This document shows positions 14,776-29,517 of a stretch of DNA of 50,243 bases, piece after piece. A program made the translations under genes and the position numbers. Numbering within the stretch: position 1 is the stretch's first letter; every line of letters starts with the position of its first letter. Under the pieces are notes generated by a model, which was not told where the DNA came from, made no database searches, and was given only the letters and a program-made list of their open reading frames with translations. The DNA comes from Deltaproteobacteria bacterium (lineage in GTDB: Bacteria > Desulfobacterota > Binatia > DP-6). The DNA is taken from the NCBI GenBank assembly GCA_005888095.1, contig VBKF01000112.1, forward strand, positions 1-50,243. The letters are read 5' to 3'.

Positions 14776-16863
14776 CTAGTTCCCCGTTCCGGACGCCAGC
14801 ACCGGGGGGGAGGGAGCGCCGCGCGGCGCTCCCTCCCCCGTCTTGAGGGAGAGCGCGTCGGCGAGCGTCCGCAGCAAGCGGTCGGGCCCGGTGGGCTTGG
14901 CCAGGTGCGTGTCGAACCCCGCAGCGACTGCCCGCGCCCGGTCGCTCGCCTGGGCAAAGGCGCTCAGCGCCACGGCCGGCGTGGCACCGCCATCCTCGGC
15001 CCGCAGGGCGCGGAGCTTCCGGATGAGCACATAGCCGTCCTCGGTCGGCAGGCCGATGTCGCAGAGGAGGATGTCGGGCCGCGACGCGGCCAGTACTGCG
15101 AGCGCCTCGGCGGCCGTCCCGACCGCCGTCACGGCGGCGCCCGCCTGCGCGATGATCAGGGAGAGCGCTTCCCGCGTGTCGGCCTCGTCCTCGACGATGA
15201 GCACGTGGACCCCACCGAGGCTCACCGGGGCCTCCGTCGCTGGGATCTCGAGGACGGACGCGGAGGGCGCGACCTCCCATTGCTCCTCGCGACCCGTCGC
15301 CGCCGGCAGGGTGAGGATAAAGGTCGATCCCTGTCCCTCGCCCGGGCTGCGGGCCTCCATCCGGCCCCCGTGCAGCTCGGCCACGTGACGGACGATCGCC
15401 AGCCCGAGACCGAGGCCGCCGGCCTTTCGGCCCGACGAGGCGTCGGCCTGCCGGAACGGCTCGAACACGTGGGGCAGGAAATCGCGCGAGATACCCGCCC
15501 CCGTGTCGCTCACGCGCACCTCCGCCTCGGCACCGGACCCCACGAGCTGAACGTCCACGCGGCCGCCCGGCGGCGTGAACTTGATCGCGTTGGTGAGCAG
15601 GTTCCACACCAGCTGTTGCAATCGATCGGCGTCGCCGAGGACGGGCCCGGCGGACGGATCGAGCGAGCTCCGGACGGTGATGCCCTTCGCTTCCGCGGCC
15701 GGCATGATCGAATCGGTCGCCATCTCGATGACCGGTGCGAGCTCCACCAGCCGGGAGTCGAGCCGGAGCTTGCCGGTCACGATGCGGGAGAGGTCGAGCA
15801 GATCCTCCACGATCCGCGTCTGTGCTTTCACGTTGCGTTCGATGGCCTCGATGGCCCGCGCCGCGCCCGCCGGGTCGAGGGCTCCTCGACGCAGCATCCA
15901 GACCCACGAAAGCATGGCGCTGAGCGGCGTCCGAAGCTCGTGGGACACGGTCGCAAGGAACTCGTCCTTCAGGCGGTTGGCCTCGCGTAGCTCCCCGTAG
16001 AGCGTGTTCTCGATCGCGATGGAGGTCATCTGCGCGAGCTGCACGAGGATGGCCTCGTCCTCCTGCGAGAAGTCGCCGTGCGGCTTCCCCGAGACCTGGA
16101 GATCACCCAGGTTGCGGCCGTCGCGTCGGGTGAGGGGCACGGCCAGGAACGGAAGAGGACGTTCGCCCGGGCTCGCGGGCGTGCGGTACGGCCGATTGGT
16201 GGAGCACACGATGGCGGCGACCGCCGCCTCCCGCTGCTCGGCATCCGGCCACTGGACGGGCGAGGACACGGCCCGGTGCGTGCGCCGATCGTCCACGCGG
16301 GCGGTGGCGACGGCGCGCGGCACGCCGAGGATGTCCCGCGCGCTCTCCGCCACCACCTCGAGCATCTCGTCGAGCGACAGCGCGCCGTTGATGGAGAGCG
16401 ACGCCGCGCTCAGCCGGTGGAGCTGGGCGGCCCGCTGGCGCAGGGACTCCGCCTGCCGCCTCACCTGCGCCGTCATCCGGTAGAGGTCGACGAAGACGGA
16501 GACCTTGGTGCGCAAGACCTCCGGGACGACCGGCGTGAAGATGTAGTCCACCGCCTTCAGAGAATAGCCACGCGCGACGTGGGTCTCGTCCGGAAAGGCC
16601 GTGACGAAGATGATCGGCGTATGCTCGGACCGCGCGCGCTGCCGGATCAGCGCCGCGGTCTCGAAGCCGTCCATCATCGGCATGCGGACGTCGAGCAGGA
16701 TGACGGCAAAGTCCCGCGTCAGCAGGTGCCTGAGCGCCTCCCGCCCCGAGGTGGCCTTCACGATGTCCTGTCCGAGCTCGTCGAGGGTCGACTCGAGCGC
16801 GACGATCTTCTCCGGACTGTCGTCGACGATGAGGATGCTGGCCCGTTCCGCGACGTCTGTCAT
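14776..16863 (-). CDS. Hybrid sensor histidine kinase (REC-GAF-HisKA-HATPase-REC)
   Basis: This 695-residue cytoplasmic kinase has no membrane segment. The domain order is: an N-terminal receiver (acceptor D58 in LLDVRMPMMDG), a coiled coil, a GAF-type sensor (about 155-290), a dimerisation box with H308 ([11 protein letters not shown]), an ATPase with NLLTNAIKFT, DTGAG and GLGLGLA, and a second receiver with D602 (LLCDIGLPTEDG). The leading receiver suggests it is controlled by another kinase, probably its neighbour, whose gene ends 8 bp upstream on the same strand. The trailing receiver would pass phosphate to a phosphotransfer protein that is not in this window. Confidence 0.9.
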   Translation of the reverse strand: MTDVAERASILIVDDSPEKIVALESTLDELGQDIVKATSGREALRHLLTRDFAVILLDVRMPMMDGFETAALIRQRARSEHTPIIFVTAFPDETHVARGYSLKAVDYIFTPVVPEVLRTKVSVFVDLYRMTAQVRRQAESLRQRAAQLHRLSAASLSINGALSLDEMLEVVAESARDILGVPRAVATARVDDRRTHRAVSSPVQWPDAEQREAAVAAIVCSTNRPYRTPASPGERPLPFLAVPLTRRDGRNLGDLQVSGKPHGDFSQEDEAILVQLAQMTSIAIENTLYGELREANRLKDEFLATVSHELRTPLSAMLSWVWMLRRGALDPAGAARAIEAIERNVKAQTRIVEDLLDLSRIVTGKLRLDSRLVELAPVIEMATDSIMPAAEAKGITVRSSLDPSAGPVLGDADRLQQLVWNLLTNAIKFTPPGGRVDVQLVGSGAEAEVRVSDTGAGISRDFLPHVFEPFRQADASSGRKAGGLGLGLAIVRHVAELHGGRMEARSPGEGQGSTFILTLPAATGREEQWEVAPSASVLEIPATEAPVSLGGVHVLIVEDEADTREALSLIIAQAGAAVTAVGTAAEALAVLAASRPDILLCDIGLPTEDGYVLIRKLRALRAEDGGATPAVALSAFAQASDRARAVAAGFDTHLAKPTGPDRLLRTLADALSLKTGEGAPRGAPSPPVLASGTGN

Positions 16864-16871
16864 CGTACGCC

Positions 16872-22595
<5,724 letters not shown>

Positions 22596-22862
22596 GCTGC
22601 GTCTCCTTCGCGCCGCCCGCGTCGCCCTGACCGAGGAGCGGAAGCCTTGCCTGCGCCCGCCGGAGAGGCCGGTGCGGACTCACCCTCCCCGGCCGGGGGT
22701 ACGGACGGGGCAAGTCAATACCGCCTCGGGGGCCGCCCGTTAATCGCCGCTTGAGGGTAGCGGCGGCGCGGAAAAGGAGTGACTGCCCATCGGTCGACGC
22801 AGCGCATCCAAGGGGCAGCTTGCTTCCCGCGATCACCGTGCGTTAGTCGTCGCCCGCCATCG

Positions 22863-23678
22863 ATGCGAACGCTCGCCCCCGAATCCGAAGGACGGGCCCC
22901 GGGGCGCGGCCGGCTCCAGGGCAGACGCCTCCTCGTCGTCGGCGCCGGTCAGCGGGCGATCGACGACCCGGATCCGCCGATCGGCAACGGCCGCGCGATC
23001 TGTCTCCTCGCCTCACGCGAGGGAGCGTCCGTGATGTGCGCGGACATGGATGGGGAGAGTGCGTCGAGGACCCTGCACCTGATCGAGCAGGAAGGAGGCC
23101 GCGGGCGCGTGATCGTCGGAGACGCCGCCAGCGAGCCGGACATGCAGAGGATCGTTGCCGAAACCACGGGCGCGTTCGGCGGGATCGACGGTCTGGTGAT
23201 GAACGTCGGTATTGGAGCCGGCGCAGGCCTCGACGGCACCACCCCGGAAGCCTGGGACCGCGTACTGGCCGTCAACGTTCGAGCGCATTTCCTCGGCTGC
23301 AAGGCCGCGCTGCCGGCGATGGATCGGGGCGGCGCGATCGTCCTCATCTCGTCCGTGGCCGGGTTGAAGCCCGGCAGCGGAATCCCCGCCTACGACGCGT
23401 CGAAGGCGGCGCTGTTCGGTCTCTGCCGGCACGTCGCCCGGGAAGGCGAGAAGAAGCGAGTGCGCGCCAACGTGGTGGTTCCGGGATTGATCGATACCCC
23501 CATCGGACGGTGGGCCACGCAGGGCCGGCCGTCCCGTGCGGCGACCGCGATTCCGCTCGGGCGGCAGGGGACGGCGTGGGAGGTCGCCTACGCGACCATC
23601 TTTCTGCTCTCGGCCGAGGCCGACTACATCACCGGCCAGCAGCTCGTGGTGGACGGAGGCCTGTCGAGCCTGCGCTGA
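22863..23678 (+). CDS. Short-chain dehydrogenase/reductase
   Basis: The ATG at 22863 gives 271 residues. The Rossmann glycine motif is of the extended kind (VVGAGQ...PIGNGRA, residues 26-45), with an insert between the Gly residues, a known SDR variant. MNVGIG stands at the NNAG position. The catalytic residues are Ser163/164 (LISSVAG), Tyr177 and Lys181 (YDASKAA). The C-terminal DYITGQQLVVDGGLS is typical. It uses NAD(P)H on an alcohol or ketone that cannot be named. The gene diverges from the kinase operon across about 270 bp in which I see no clear site. Confidence 0.88.
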   Translation: MRTLAPESEGRAPGRGRLQGRRLLVVGAGQRAIDDPDPPIGNGRAICLLASREGASVMCADMDGESASRTLHLIEQEGGRGRVIVGDAASEPDMQRIVAETTGAFGGIDGLVMNVGIGAGAGLDGTTPEAWDRVLAVNVRAHFLGCKAALPAMDRGGAIVLISSVAGLKPGSGIPAYDASKAALFGLCRHVAREGEKKRVRANVVVPGLIDTPIGRWATQGRPSRAATAIPLGRQGTAWEVAYATIFLLSAEADYITGQQLVVDGGLSSLR

Positions 23679-23681
23679 GCA

Positions 23682-24149
23682 TCACGTCGGCAGGAACTCT
23701 TCGTCCAGAATCTGTTGGATCGTGAAGGGGCAGCCGACGGGAAAGTCCTCCTTCCGAAGGCCGGTTTGCGGGACGGCCCGCTTCACCGCATTCACATAGT
23801 TCTGCACGAGCTCGCTGGTGAGCTTCGGACGGAGGCTCGGACTCTGTCGGAGTAGTGCCTCGATCTCGAGCCGCTGAGTGACGATCGTGGTCTGCCACGA
23901 CGGAGAACGTCCATCGGGCTGGTGCTGCCATTTGAGTATGTGCGACAGGAGCACCTGCACCCGGCTGTTCAGCTCCTTCAGATCACGCTTGCCCATGTCC
24001 TCGATCTCCTCGGCGGCGTGCTCGACATCGATTTCGTCGAAGCGGCGCGCACGGAGGAGCGCTGCGGTCCGCTGCGTCCAGGAGTAGAAGTCGCTGTCGT
24101 AGAGGGCCGCGGCCGTCTTCGCGGCACGGCTCGAGGCGGGCGTTTTCAC
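23682..24149 (-). CDS. DUF29 family protein
   Basis: This DUF29 protein has 155 residues from a GTG at 24149. Hallmarks are YDSDFYSWTQRTAALLRARR, HAAEEIEDMGKRDLKELNSR, VLLSHILKWQHQP and SWQTTIVTQR, then a C-terminal KEDFPVGCPFTIQQILDEEF. The family is all-helical, common in cyanobacteria and proteobacteria, often multi-copy, and of unknown function. Its stop is 3 bp from the stop of the convergent SDR gene. The start is uncertain because no ribosome binding site is evident. Confidence 0.85.
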   Translation of the reverse strand: MKTPASSRAAKTAAALYDSDFYSWTQRTAALLRARRFDEIDVEHAAEEIEDMGKRDLKELNSRVQVLLSHILKWQHQPDGRSPSWQTTIVTQRLEIEALLRQSPSLRPKLTSELVQNYVNAVKRAVPQTGLRKEDFPVGCPFTIQQILDEEFLPT

Positions 24150-24309
24150 GGTCGCGATTCTAAGGGTGGTCCCGCTGGGCGGCAATATGTAGAACTGGAC
24201 ACTGAGGGCGGAGCGGGCCTCGTCGATCAGACTCCACGTGTCCCCCGATGGCCGGCGGGGGCGGAGGATGTTATGCGACCTCGTGTTCCCCCGTTTCGCC
24301 GGAGCAGCC

Positions 24310-25452
24310 ATGCGCGCCTGGGCCGCGTTCGTGGTTGCGGGCGCCGTCCTCGTCTCCTGCCGGCGCGAGCGCGCGTCGCTCACCGCCGCGGTGGCGCTCC
24401 TCCCGAGCGAGTTGCCCGTCTACCGCGCGGTGGTAGCGGACTTCGAGCGGAGGAGCGGGCTCCGCGTCGTCGTCGTGCCGCAGCAGTACGCGGACATCCG
24501 CCGTGCGCTCGCCGCCGAGAGCGTCGCCGGGACCGGCACGCTCGATCTGGTCGAGCTGGACGTCTACGCCCTGGCGTCGGCGGCGCCGCACGTGTGTCCC
24601 TTCGCGCCGGCCGACGTGGAGCCCGAGCTCGACGCGCTCTCACCCGATGCGGTGCGCGCGGGCACGATCGACGGCCTGCGCTTTCTGCCCCATCGCCTGG
24701 GCTGGCAGGCGGTCGTCTACGACCACGCCGCGCTCGGCCGGCCGCCCGAGGACTGGCCAGAGCTGCTCGCGGTCGCCCGCGCCCATCCGGGCAAGGTCGC
24801 CTTCAAGGGGTCGCTGTACGAAGGCCTCACCTGCGACGTGCTGCCGTTCGTGTGGGCGGCGGGCGGCAGCGGCGAGGTGCTGGACGACGCCGGCGCGCTC
24901 GCCGCCTTCCGGTTCTTCGCCGAGCTCGCCCCCTACCTCCATCCCGGGAGCGCGACCTTCAAGGAGCCGACGGTGGCCGAAGCGATGGCGCGTGGTGAGA
25001 TCGTGCTCCACCTCAACTGGCCCTTCGTGATGTCGCTCTACGCGAGCCAGGGGCTCGCCCCGGAGCCGATCCGTTCCGCGCCCCTGCCGCACGGACCACA
25101 CGGCCGCGCGACGGTCCTCGGCGGCGGCTACCTCGGCATCCCGTGCAACGCGCCGCATCGCGCCGCGGCCCTCCGCCTCGTGCACCACCTTTTGGCCCGG
25201 GACGTGCAGGCGGAGCTTGCGCGGCGCCTCGGATGGTTCTCTCCGCGCCGCGACGTCGCGGTGGCGGACGGCGGCGAGGCTCTGGCGGGCTTCGCGGCGA
25301 TGCGCGCCGAGGTACGGCCGCGGCCGGCGCGTGCCGACTACCGGGCCCTCAGCCGCCGCTGGCAGGAGGCGTTCCGCGCCGTCGTCTTCGAGCACCGCGA
25401 TCCCGATGCGGTGCTGCACGCCGCGGCGAGCGAAGCCGTCAAGAGCCGGTAG
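24310..25452 (+). CDS. ABC importer substrate-binding lipoprotein (sugar type)
   Basis: The ATG at 24310 gives 380 residues with a lipoprotein signal (FVVAGAVLVSC, lipobox Cys17). The mature part is a family 1 solute-binding fold with ELPVYRAVVADFERRSGLRV, DLVELDVYAL, PHRLGWQAVVYD and a C-terminal GGGYLGIPCNAPHRAAALRL. It would capture a ligand at the outer face of the inner membrane and pass it to the two permeases encoded directly downstream. The fold suits sugars or polyols, but the ligand is not certain. It is the first gene of a four-gene operon. Confidence 0.85.
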   Translation: MRAWAAFVVAGAVLVSCRRERASLTAAVALLPSELPVYRAVVADFERRSGLRVVVVPQQYADIRRALAAESVAGTGTLDLVELDVYALASAAPHVCPFAPADVEPELDALSPDAVRAGTIDGLRFLPHRLGWQAVVYDHAALGRPPEDWPELLAVARAHPGKVAFKGSLYEGLTCDVLPFVWAAGGSGEVLDDAGALAAFRFFAELAPYLHPGSATFKEPTVAEAMARGEIVLHLNWPFVMSLYASQGLAPEPIRSAPLPHGPHGRATVLGGGYLGIPCNAPHRAAALRLVHHLLARDVQAELARRLGWFSPRRDVAVADGGEALAGFAAMRAEVRPRPARADYRALSRRWQEAFRAVVFEHRDPDAVLHAAASEAVKSR

Positions 25453-25453
25453 C

Positions 25454-26284
25454 GTGCGTTCCCTGCGCATCTGGGCACCGGCGGCGCCGCTCCTCCTCTA
25501 CCTGGCGGCCGTCCTGGTCCAGCCGAGCCTCTACGCCGTGAAGCTGTCCTTCACGGACACGCTCACCGGTAGCTTTCCTACCCTCGCGAACTTCCGTCTC
25601 ATCGCCGGCGACGGGCTCTTCTGGCGCGCGCTCGCCGGCAACGTGCTGCTGCCGGTCGCCATCGTGGCGGTCGAAGTTGCCGGGGGCCTCGCCCTGGCCG
25701 TCCTCCTGGCCGCGCGCCTGCCCGGGCGGCGGCTCCTGCGCGCGATCGTCGTCATCCCGTTCGCGCTTCCCGAGGTCGTCTTCCTCACCATCATGCGCTA
25801 CGTCTTCGCGCCGCGCGGCTACGCCAACGCGGCGCTCGCCGCGGCCGGGCTCGCGCCGGTCGACTGGCTGCTTCCCGGCCGTGCGCTCACCTTCCTCACC
25901 GTGGTGGCGGTCGACGCCTGGCACGTGACGCCCGTGGTGTTCCTCATGCTGCTCGCGGCGCTCGTCTCGATCCCCGACGAGATCGGCGAGGCGGCGCGCC
26001 TCGACGGCGCGGGTGGGCTCAGGCGCTTCGCGTTCATCACGCTTCCGCTGCTCCGCCCCGCGCTCCTCTCGGCCGTCCTGCTGCGCGGGCTCGACGCGCT
26101 CCGCGTGTTCGCGACGCCCCTCATGCTGACCGGCACCGAGGGCCTGCCGGTGCTGTCGACCTACGCCTACCACCAGTGGTCGGACTACGGGAACGACGGT
26201 GCCGCCGCGGCGGCCTCGAGCCTGCTGGCGCTCCTGAGCGTGGCGCTCACGCTCCCGTTGCTCCGACGAGGGACCGCGCCGTGA
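25454..26284 (+). CDS. ABC importer permease 1 (MalF/UgpA-like)
   Basis: The GTG at 25454, one base after the previous stop, gives 276 residues with six hydrophobic segments. The first follows the short N-terminus RSLRIWAPAAP. The EAA loop that contacts the ATPase is visible as IPDEIGEAARLDGAGGLRRF followed by ITLPLLRPAL. This is the carbohydrate-uptake-1 type of permease. Its stop overlaps the next start by GTGA. It would form a heterodimeric channel with permease 2. Confidence 0.88.
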   Translation: MRSLRIWAPAAPLLLYLAAVLVQPSLYAVKLSFTDTLTGSFPTLANFRLIAGDGLFWRALAGNVLLPVAIVAVEVAGGLALAVLLAARLPGRRLLRAIVVIPFALPEVVFLTIMRYVFAPRGYANAALAAAGLAPVDWLLPGRALTFLTVVAVDAWHVTPVVFLMLLAALVSIPDEIGEAARLDGAGGLRRFAFITLPLLRPALLSAVLLRGLDALRVFATPLMLTGTEGLPVLSTYAYHQWSDYGNDGAAAAASSLLALLSVALTLPLLRRGTAP

Positions 26285-27081
26285 GGCGGCTCGCGCTCCT
26301 CGTCGTGCTGGCGGTCGCGGCGGCCGACCTCCTGCCGCTCGGGCTCGTGCTCAAGCAGGCCTTCACGCCCGAGCGCGAGAGCTTCGCCTGGCCGCCGACG
26401 TGGCTGCCCCGCACGCTCACGCTCGAGAACGTGCGCGCGCTCCGGGAGGCGGTCGAGATCGAGGGAGGCCTCGGCCTCAGCGTGCTCGTCGCTGCGCTCA
26501 CCGTGGCCGCGACGCTGGTCATCGCGCTCCCGGCGGCCTGGGCCGCGGCGCGCCGGCGGCACGTCGACCGCGGGCTCGATGGGGCGCTCGTCCTGGCGCG
26601 GCTCTTTCCCACGATCGCGCTCGCGATCCCGCTGGCGGCGCTGTCGATCCGCCTCGGCCTCTACAACAGCCCGGTCGGGACCGGGCTCTGGCTCGCGCAC
26701 ACGCTGCTCGCACTCCCGGTCGGCTTCCTCGTGCTGCGCGGCGGGTTTCGCAGCGTGCCCGTGGAGCTCGAAGAGGCGGCGCGCCTCGACGGCGCGAGCG
26801 CGGCGGGCGCGTTCTGGCGCGTCAGCCTGCCGCTCGTCGGTCCGTCGCTCGCCGCGGCGAGCATGCTCGTGTTCCTGGTCTCCTGGGACGAGTTCGGCTT
26901 CTCCCTGCTGCTGCAGGTGACGAACCGCCCGCTGCCGCCACTGGTCTACTACCTGACCGCGTTCGGCAGCCCGGGGCTGGCGAGCGCCGTCGCGGCGCTG
27001 ATGCTCGTGCCCGCGGTCGGGGTCCTCCTCGTGCTCGAGCCGGCGCTCCGCGCGGGCGTCTTTGCCGGCAGCGGGCGGTGA
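26281..27081 (+). CDS. ABC importer permease 2 (MalG/UgpE-like)
   Basis: The protein has 266 residues from a GTG at 26281, with a 4-bp overlap with permease 1. It has about six membrane segments and the EAA loop PVELEEAARLDGASAAGAFW followed by RVSLPLVGPSL. Together with permease 1 it forms the channel of the importer. Its stop shares one base with the ATG of the ATPase gene (TGATG), so all four subunits are translationally linked. Confidence 0.88.
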   Translation: MRRLALLVVLAVAAADLLPLGLVLKQAFTPERESFAWPPTWLPRTLTLENVRALREAVEIEGGLGLSVLVAALTVAATLVIALPAAWAAARRRHVDRGLDGALVLARLFPTIALAIPLAALSIRLGLYNSPVGTGLWLAHTLLALPVGFLVLRGGFRSVPVELEEAARLDGASAAGAFWRVSLPLVGPSLAAASMLVFLVSWDEFGFSLLLQVTNRPLPPLVYYLTAFGSPGLASAVAALMLVPAVGVLLVLEPALRAGVFAGSGR

Positions 27082-28151
27082 TGGCGCGCGCCGAGTTCGA
27101 GCGGGTCTCCAAGCGCTTCGACGACGTCGTCGCGCTCGCCGACTTCACGCTCGCGGTCGAGGACGGCGAGCTGGTCACCGTGCTCGGCCCCTCGGGCTGC
27201 GGCAAGTCGACTCTGCTGCGCCTCACGGCGGGGCTCGAGGCGCTCTCGAGCGGCTCGATCCGCGTCGGCGGCCGGCCGATCGAGCGCCTCGCGCCGCACG
27301 AACGCGACGTGGCGATGGTCTTCCAGAGCTACGCCCTCTACCCGCACATGACGGTACGCGGGAACATCGAGTTTCCGCTCCGCATGCATGGCGTGGCACG
27401 CGAGGACCGCCGGCGGCGGGTCGAGGACGTGGCCGCCCTCGTGGAGATCGGCGAGATGCTCGACCGCCGTCCCGCCCAGCTCTCCGGGGGCCAGCGCCAG
27501 CGGGTGGCGCTCGCCCGGGCGCTCGTCCGCCATCCTGCGCTCTTCCTCCTCGACGAGCCGCTGTCGAACGTCGACGCGCCGCTGCGCGCGGCGCTGCGGC
27601 AGCACATCCGCGCGCTGCAGCGCCGCCTCGGCGTGACCACCCTCTACGTGACCCACGAGCAGGCCGAAGCGATGACCCTGGGAGATCGCATGGTGGTGCT
27701 GGCGCGCGGGCGTATCCAGCAGGTGGACGCGCCGGGCGCCGTCTACGAGCGGCCGGCGAACACCTTCGTGGCCGGCTTCCTCGGCCTGCCGCCGATGAAC
27801 CTGCTCGAGGCGGAGTGTGCGGACGGGGTGCTGCGGGTGGGCGATCAGCGCCTCGCCGTGCCGCCGTCGGTGCAGGCGCGGCTGGGCGGGTCGCGGCGCG
27901 CCATCGTCGGCGTGCGGCCGGAGGCGTTCATGGCCGCGCAGGGCGAGCAAGCCGACGGACTGGTCGCGGTGCCGGACCCGGCCCGCCGCGAGCTGCTCGG
28001 CGCCGAGACGATCGTGCGCGCGCGGGTGGGGCAGGACGAGGTGACGGTACGCCTCCCCGGGCCGGGCGCCGAGCTGCCCCGGCGCGTGGCGGCGCCCCTC
28101 GGCGCGCTCCACTTCTTCGCGGCGGAGAGCGGGGTGCGCCTCGGTCCGTGA
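27081..28151 (+). CDS. ABC importer ATPase (MalK/UgpC-like)
   Basis: This 356-residue ATPase drives the importer. It has Walker A GPSGCGKS (36-43), Q82 in VFQSYALYPHMTV, the signature LSGGQRQR (134-141), Walker B LFLLDEP (154-160), and the switch His in YVTHEQAEAMTLGDR. A C-terminal regulatory (TOBE/OB-like) domain runs from about 240 to the end (IVGVRPEAF), as in MalK and UgpC, so activity may be controlled through that domain. It is the last gene of the operon. Confidence 0.92.
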   Translation: MARAEFERVSKRFDDVVALADFTLAVEDGELVTVLGPSGCGKSTLLRLTAGLEALSSGSIRVGGRPIERLAPHERDVAMVFQSYALYPHMTVRGNIEFPLRMHGVAREDRRRRVEDVAALVEIGEMLDRRPAQLSGGQRQRVALARALVRHPALFLLDEPLSNVDAPLRAALRQHIRALQRRLGVTTLYVTHEQAEAMTLGDRMVVLARGRIQQVDAPGAVYERPANTFVAGFLGLPPMNLLEAECADGVLRVGDQRLAVPPSVQARLGGSRRAIVGVRPEAFMAAQGEQADGLVAVPDPARRELLGAETIVRARVGQDEVTVRLPGPGAELPRRVAAPLGALHFFAAESGVRLGP

Positions 28152-28228
28152 CGCTCCCCCGCGACCGGCTCGCAGCCGCGCGCCGGCCTTGCCGCGCGCC
28201 TATGTTCACGATAAGGGGATTTTTGAAC

Positions 28229-28423
28229 ATGGCAATCAGACACAAGCACCTGACGCTCGATCAGGGCAAGATCGATCGCGCGCGCCGGCTGCTCCGGACC
28301 AAGAGCGAGCGGGAGACGGTGGAGCGCGCGCTGGACGTCGTGCTCGCCGAGGAGCCGATTCTGCGGGCGCACCGGCGAACGAAAGGCACGGGCGGGTTCA
28401 TCGAGGTCTTCACCCGCCGGTGA
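28229..28423 (+). CDS. Small antitoxin of the second PIN module
   Basis: The 64-residue frame starts at the ATG at 28229; a start at 28202 would add nine residues. AAGGGG lies about 10 bp upstream. The sequence MAIRHKHLTLDQGKIDRARR followed by SERETVERALDVVLAEE resembles the N-terminal DNA-binding helices of VapB-like antitoxins. Its stop overlaps the toxin start by 4 bp. The gene is too short for a firm family call, but order and overlap fit an antitoxin. Confidence 0.7.
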   Translation: MAIRHKHLTLDQGKIDRARRLLRTKSERETVERALDVVLAEEPILRAHRRTKGTGGFIEVFTRR

Positions 28424-28836
28424 CGCGCGTCATCCTCGATACCAACCTCTACGTGGGGTGGCTCAATCGAGGTCTGCATGCCGACCTGATGCTCGAGCCG
28501 GGGCTCGTCCGCTACCTGAGCGCCGTCGTGCACATGGAGTTGCGGGTGGGGGCCACCACTCGATCTGCGCGGCGCGCCCTCGAGCAGCTCGCCCGCCCAT
28601 ACGCGGCCGCGGGGCGGCTCGTGGCGCCACGGGCAGGCCTGTTCCGCGACGCGGGGCAGGTGCTGCAGGAGTTGCGCCGGAAAGGTCGCGACGTCCGACG
28701 TGCCGCGCTGGTCAACGACCTCCTGATCGCGCTCACCGCCCGCGACCTCGGGGCGACCGTGTACACCGCCGACGCCGGCGACTTCGAAGCGATGCGGGCC
28801 GTCCGCGACTTCTCGCTCGAGGTGGTCGGGCGCTGA
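28420..28836 (+). CDS. PIN-domain toxin of the second module
   Basis: The protein has 138 residues from a GTG at 28420. PIN features are VILDTNLYVGWL (first Asp), the Glu of VVHMELRVGA, the Asp of LVNDLLIALTARDLGATV and the final YTADAGDFEAM. It would be a Mg-dependent RNase held inactive by the small protein encoded just upstream. It is only distantly similar to the toxin near 8 kb, so the two modules are not a recent duplication. Confidence 0.85.
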   Translation: MTRVILDTNLYVGWLNRGLHADLMLEPGLVRYLSAVVHMELRVGATTRSARRALEQLARPYAAAGRLVAPRAGLFRDAGQVLQELRRKGRDVRRAALVNDLLIALTARDLGATVYTADAGDFEAMRAVRDFSLEVVGR

Positions 28837-28848
28837 CGCCCGCCGCGA

Positions 28849-29427
28849 CTACTTCTTGGCGCCCGTCGCGCGCGCCTTGACGCCGCGCGCCGCGGCGAGG
28901 AACGCCTCGCGCGTGCCGGAGGCGAGGACGCCGATCGGCGCCGCCGAGCCGGTCGGCTCGGCGACAATGAAGGTGCTCCGCACGATGCAGCGCCGGCCGT
29001 CGGGCGACGCGGTGATCTCGTAGGACCCGTCGTTGTTCGAGAGGTTGCTGACCAGCGTCTTGAACTCGATGCGGAGCTCCTCGGGGTGGTACGTCCACTC
29101 CACCTTGGCGTTCGACTGGCGCCCGATGACCCGCTGCGTGATCTGCACGGTCTTCGTGTCGCCGCTCACGCTGAGGAGCTGGACGTTGTCGACGCCCTGG
29201 ATGAAGTCGGGGAAGTGCTCGACGTCGCTGAGGGCGTCGTACACCGACTTGGCCGTCGCGTCGACCAGGGACACGTACTCGAGCTTCACCTTGTCGTCGA
29301 CCTTCGAGCTCCGCTCGCGAAGCAGGAAGTTCTCGGGCGCATTCCAGTCGATCGCCCTCTCGCCGCAGCCAGCGAGGAGGAGGACGAGTCCCGCGAGCGC
29401 GGCGCTCCTTCGGCAGGCGGTCCGCAT
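28849..29427 (-). CDS. SRPBCC-fold (polyketide cyclase-like) lipoprotein
   Basis: From the ATG at 29427 the product has 192 residues. The TTG at 29433 is also in frame, but the GGAGG box is better spaced for the ATG. A lipoprotein signal ends in LLLAGC. The mature part looks like a START/polyketide-cyclase helix-grip fold: VDATAKSVYDALSDVEHFPD, TVQITQRVIGRQSNAKVEWT, ELRIEFKTLVSNLSNNDGSY. Such domains bind lipids or other hydrophobic ligands. It lies 90 bp downstream of the glucokinase gene, on the same strand, without an evident metabolic tie. Confidence 0.75.
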   Translation of the reverse strand: MRTACRRSAALAGLVLLLAGCGERAIDWNAPENFLLRERSSKVDDKVKLEYVSLVDATAKSVYDALSDVEHFPDFIQGVDNVQLLSVSGDTKTVQITQRVIGRQSNAKVEWTYHPEELRIEFKTLVSNLSNNDGSYEITASPDGRRCIVRSTFIVAEPTGSAAPIGVLASGTREAFLAAARGVKARATGAKK

Positions 29428-29517
29428 GGTCAAGGGTCCTCCAGGAAAGCAAGCAAGCGACCTCCGCGTAACACCGTCCGCGGGTGCGGGTCAACGCCCG
29501 TCGCGGGGCGCCCTGGG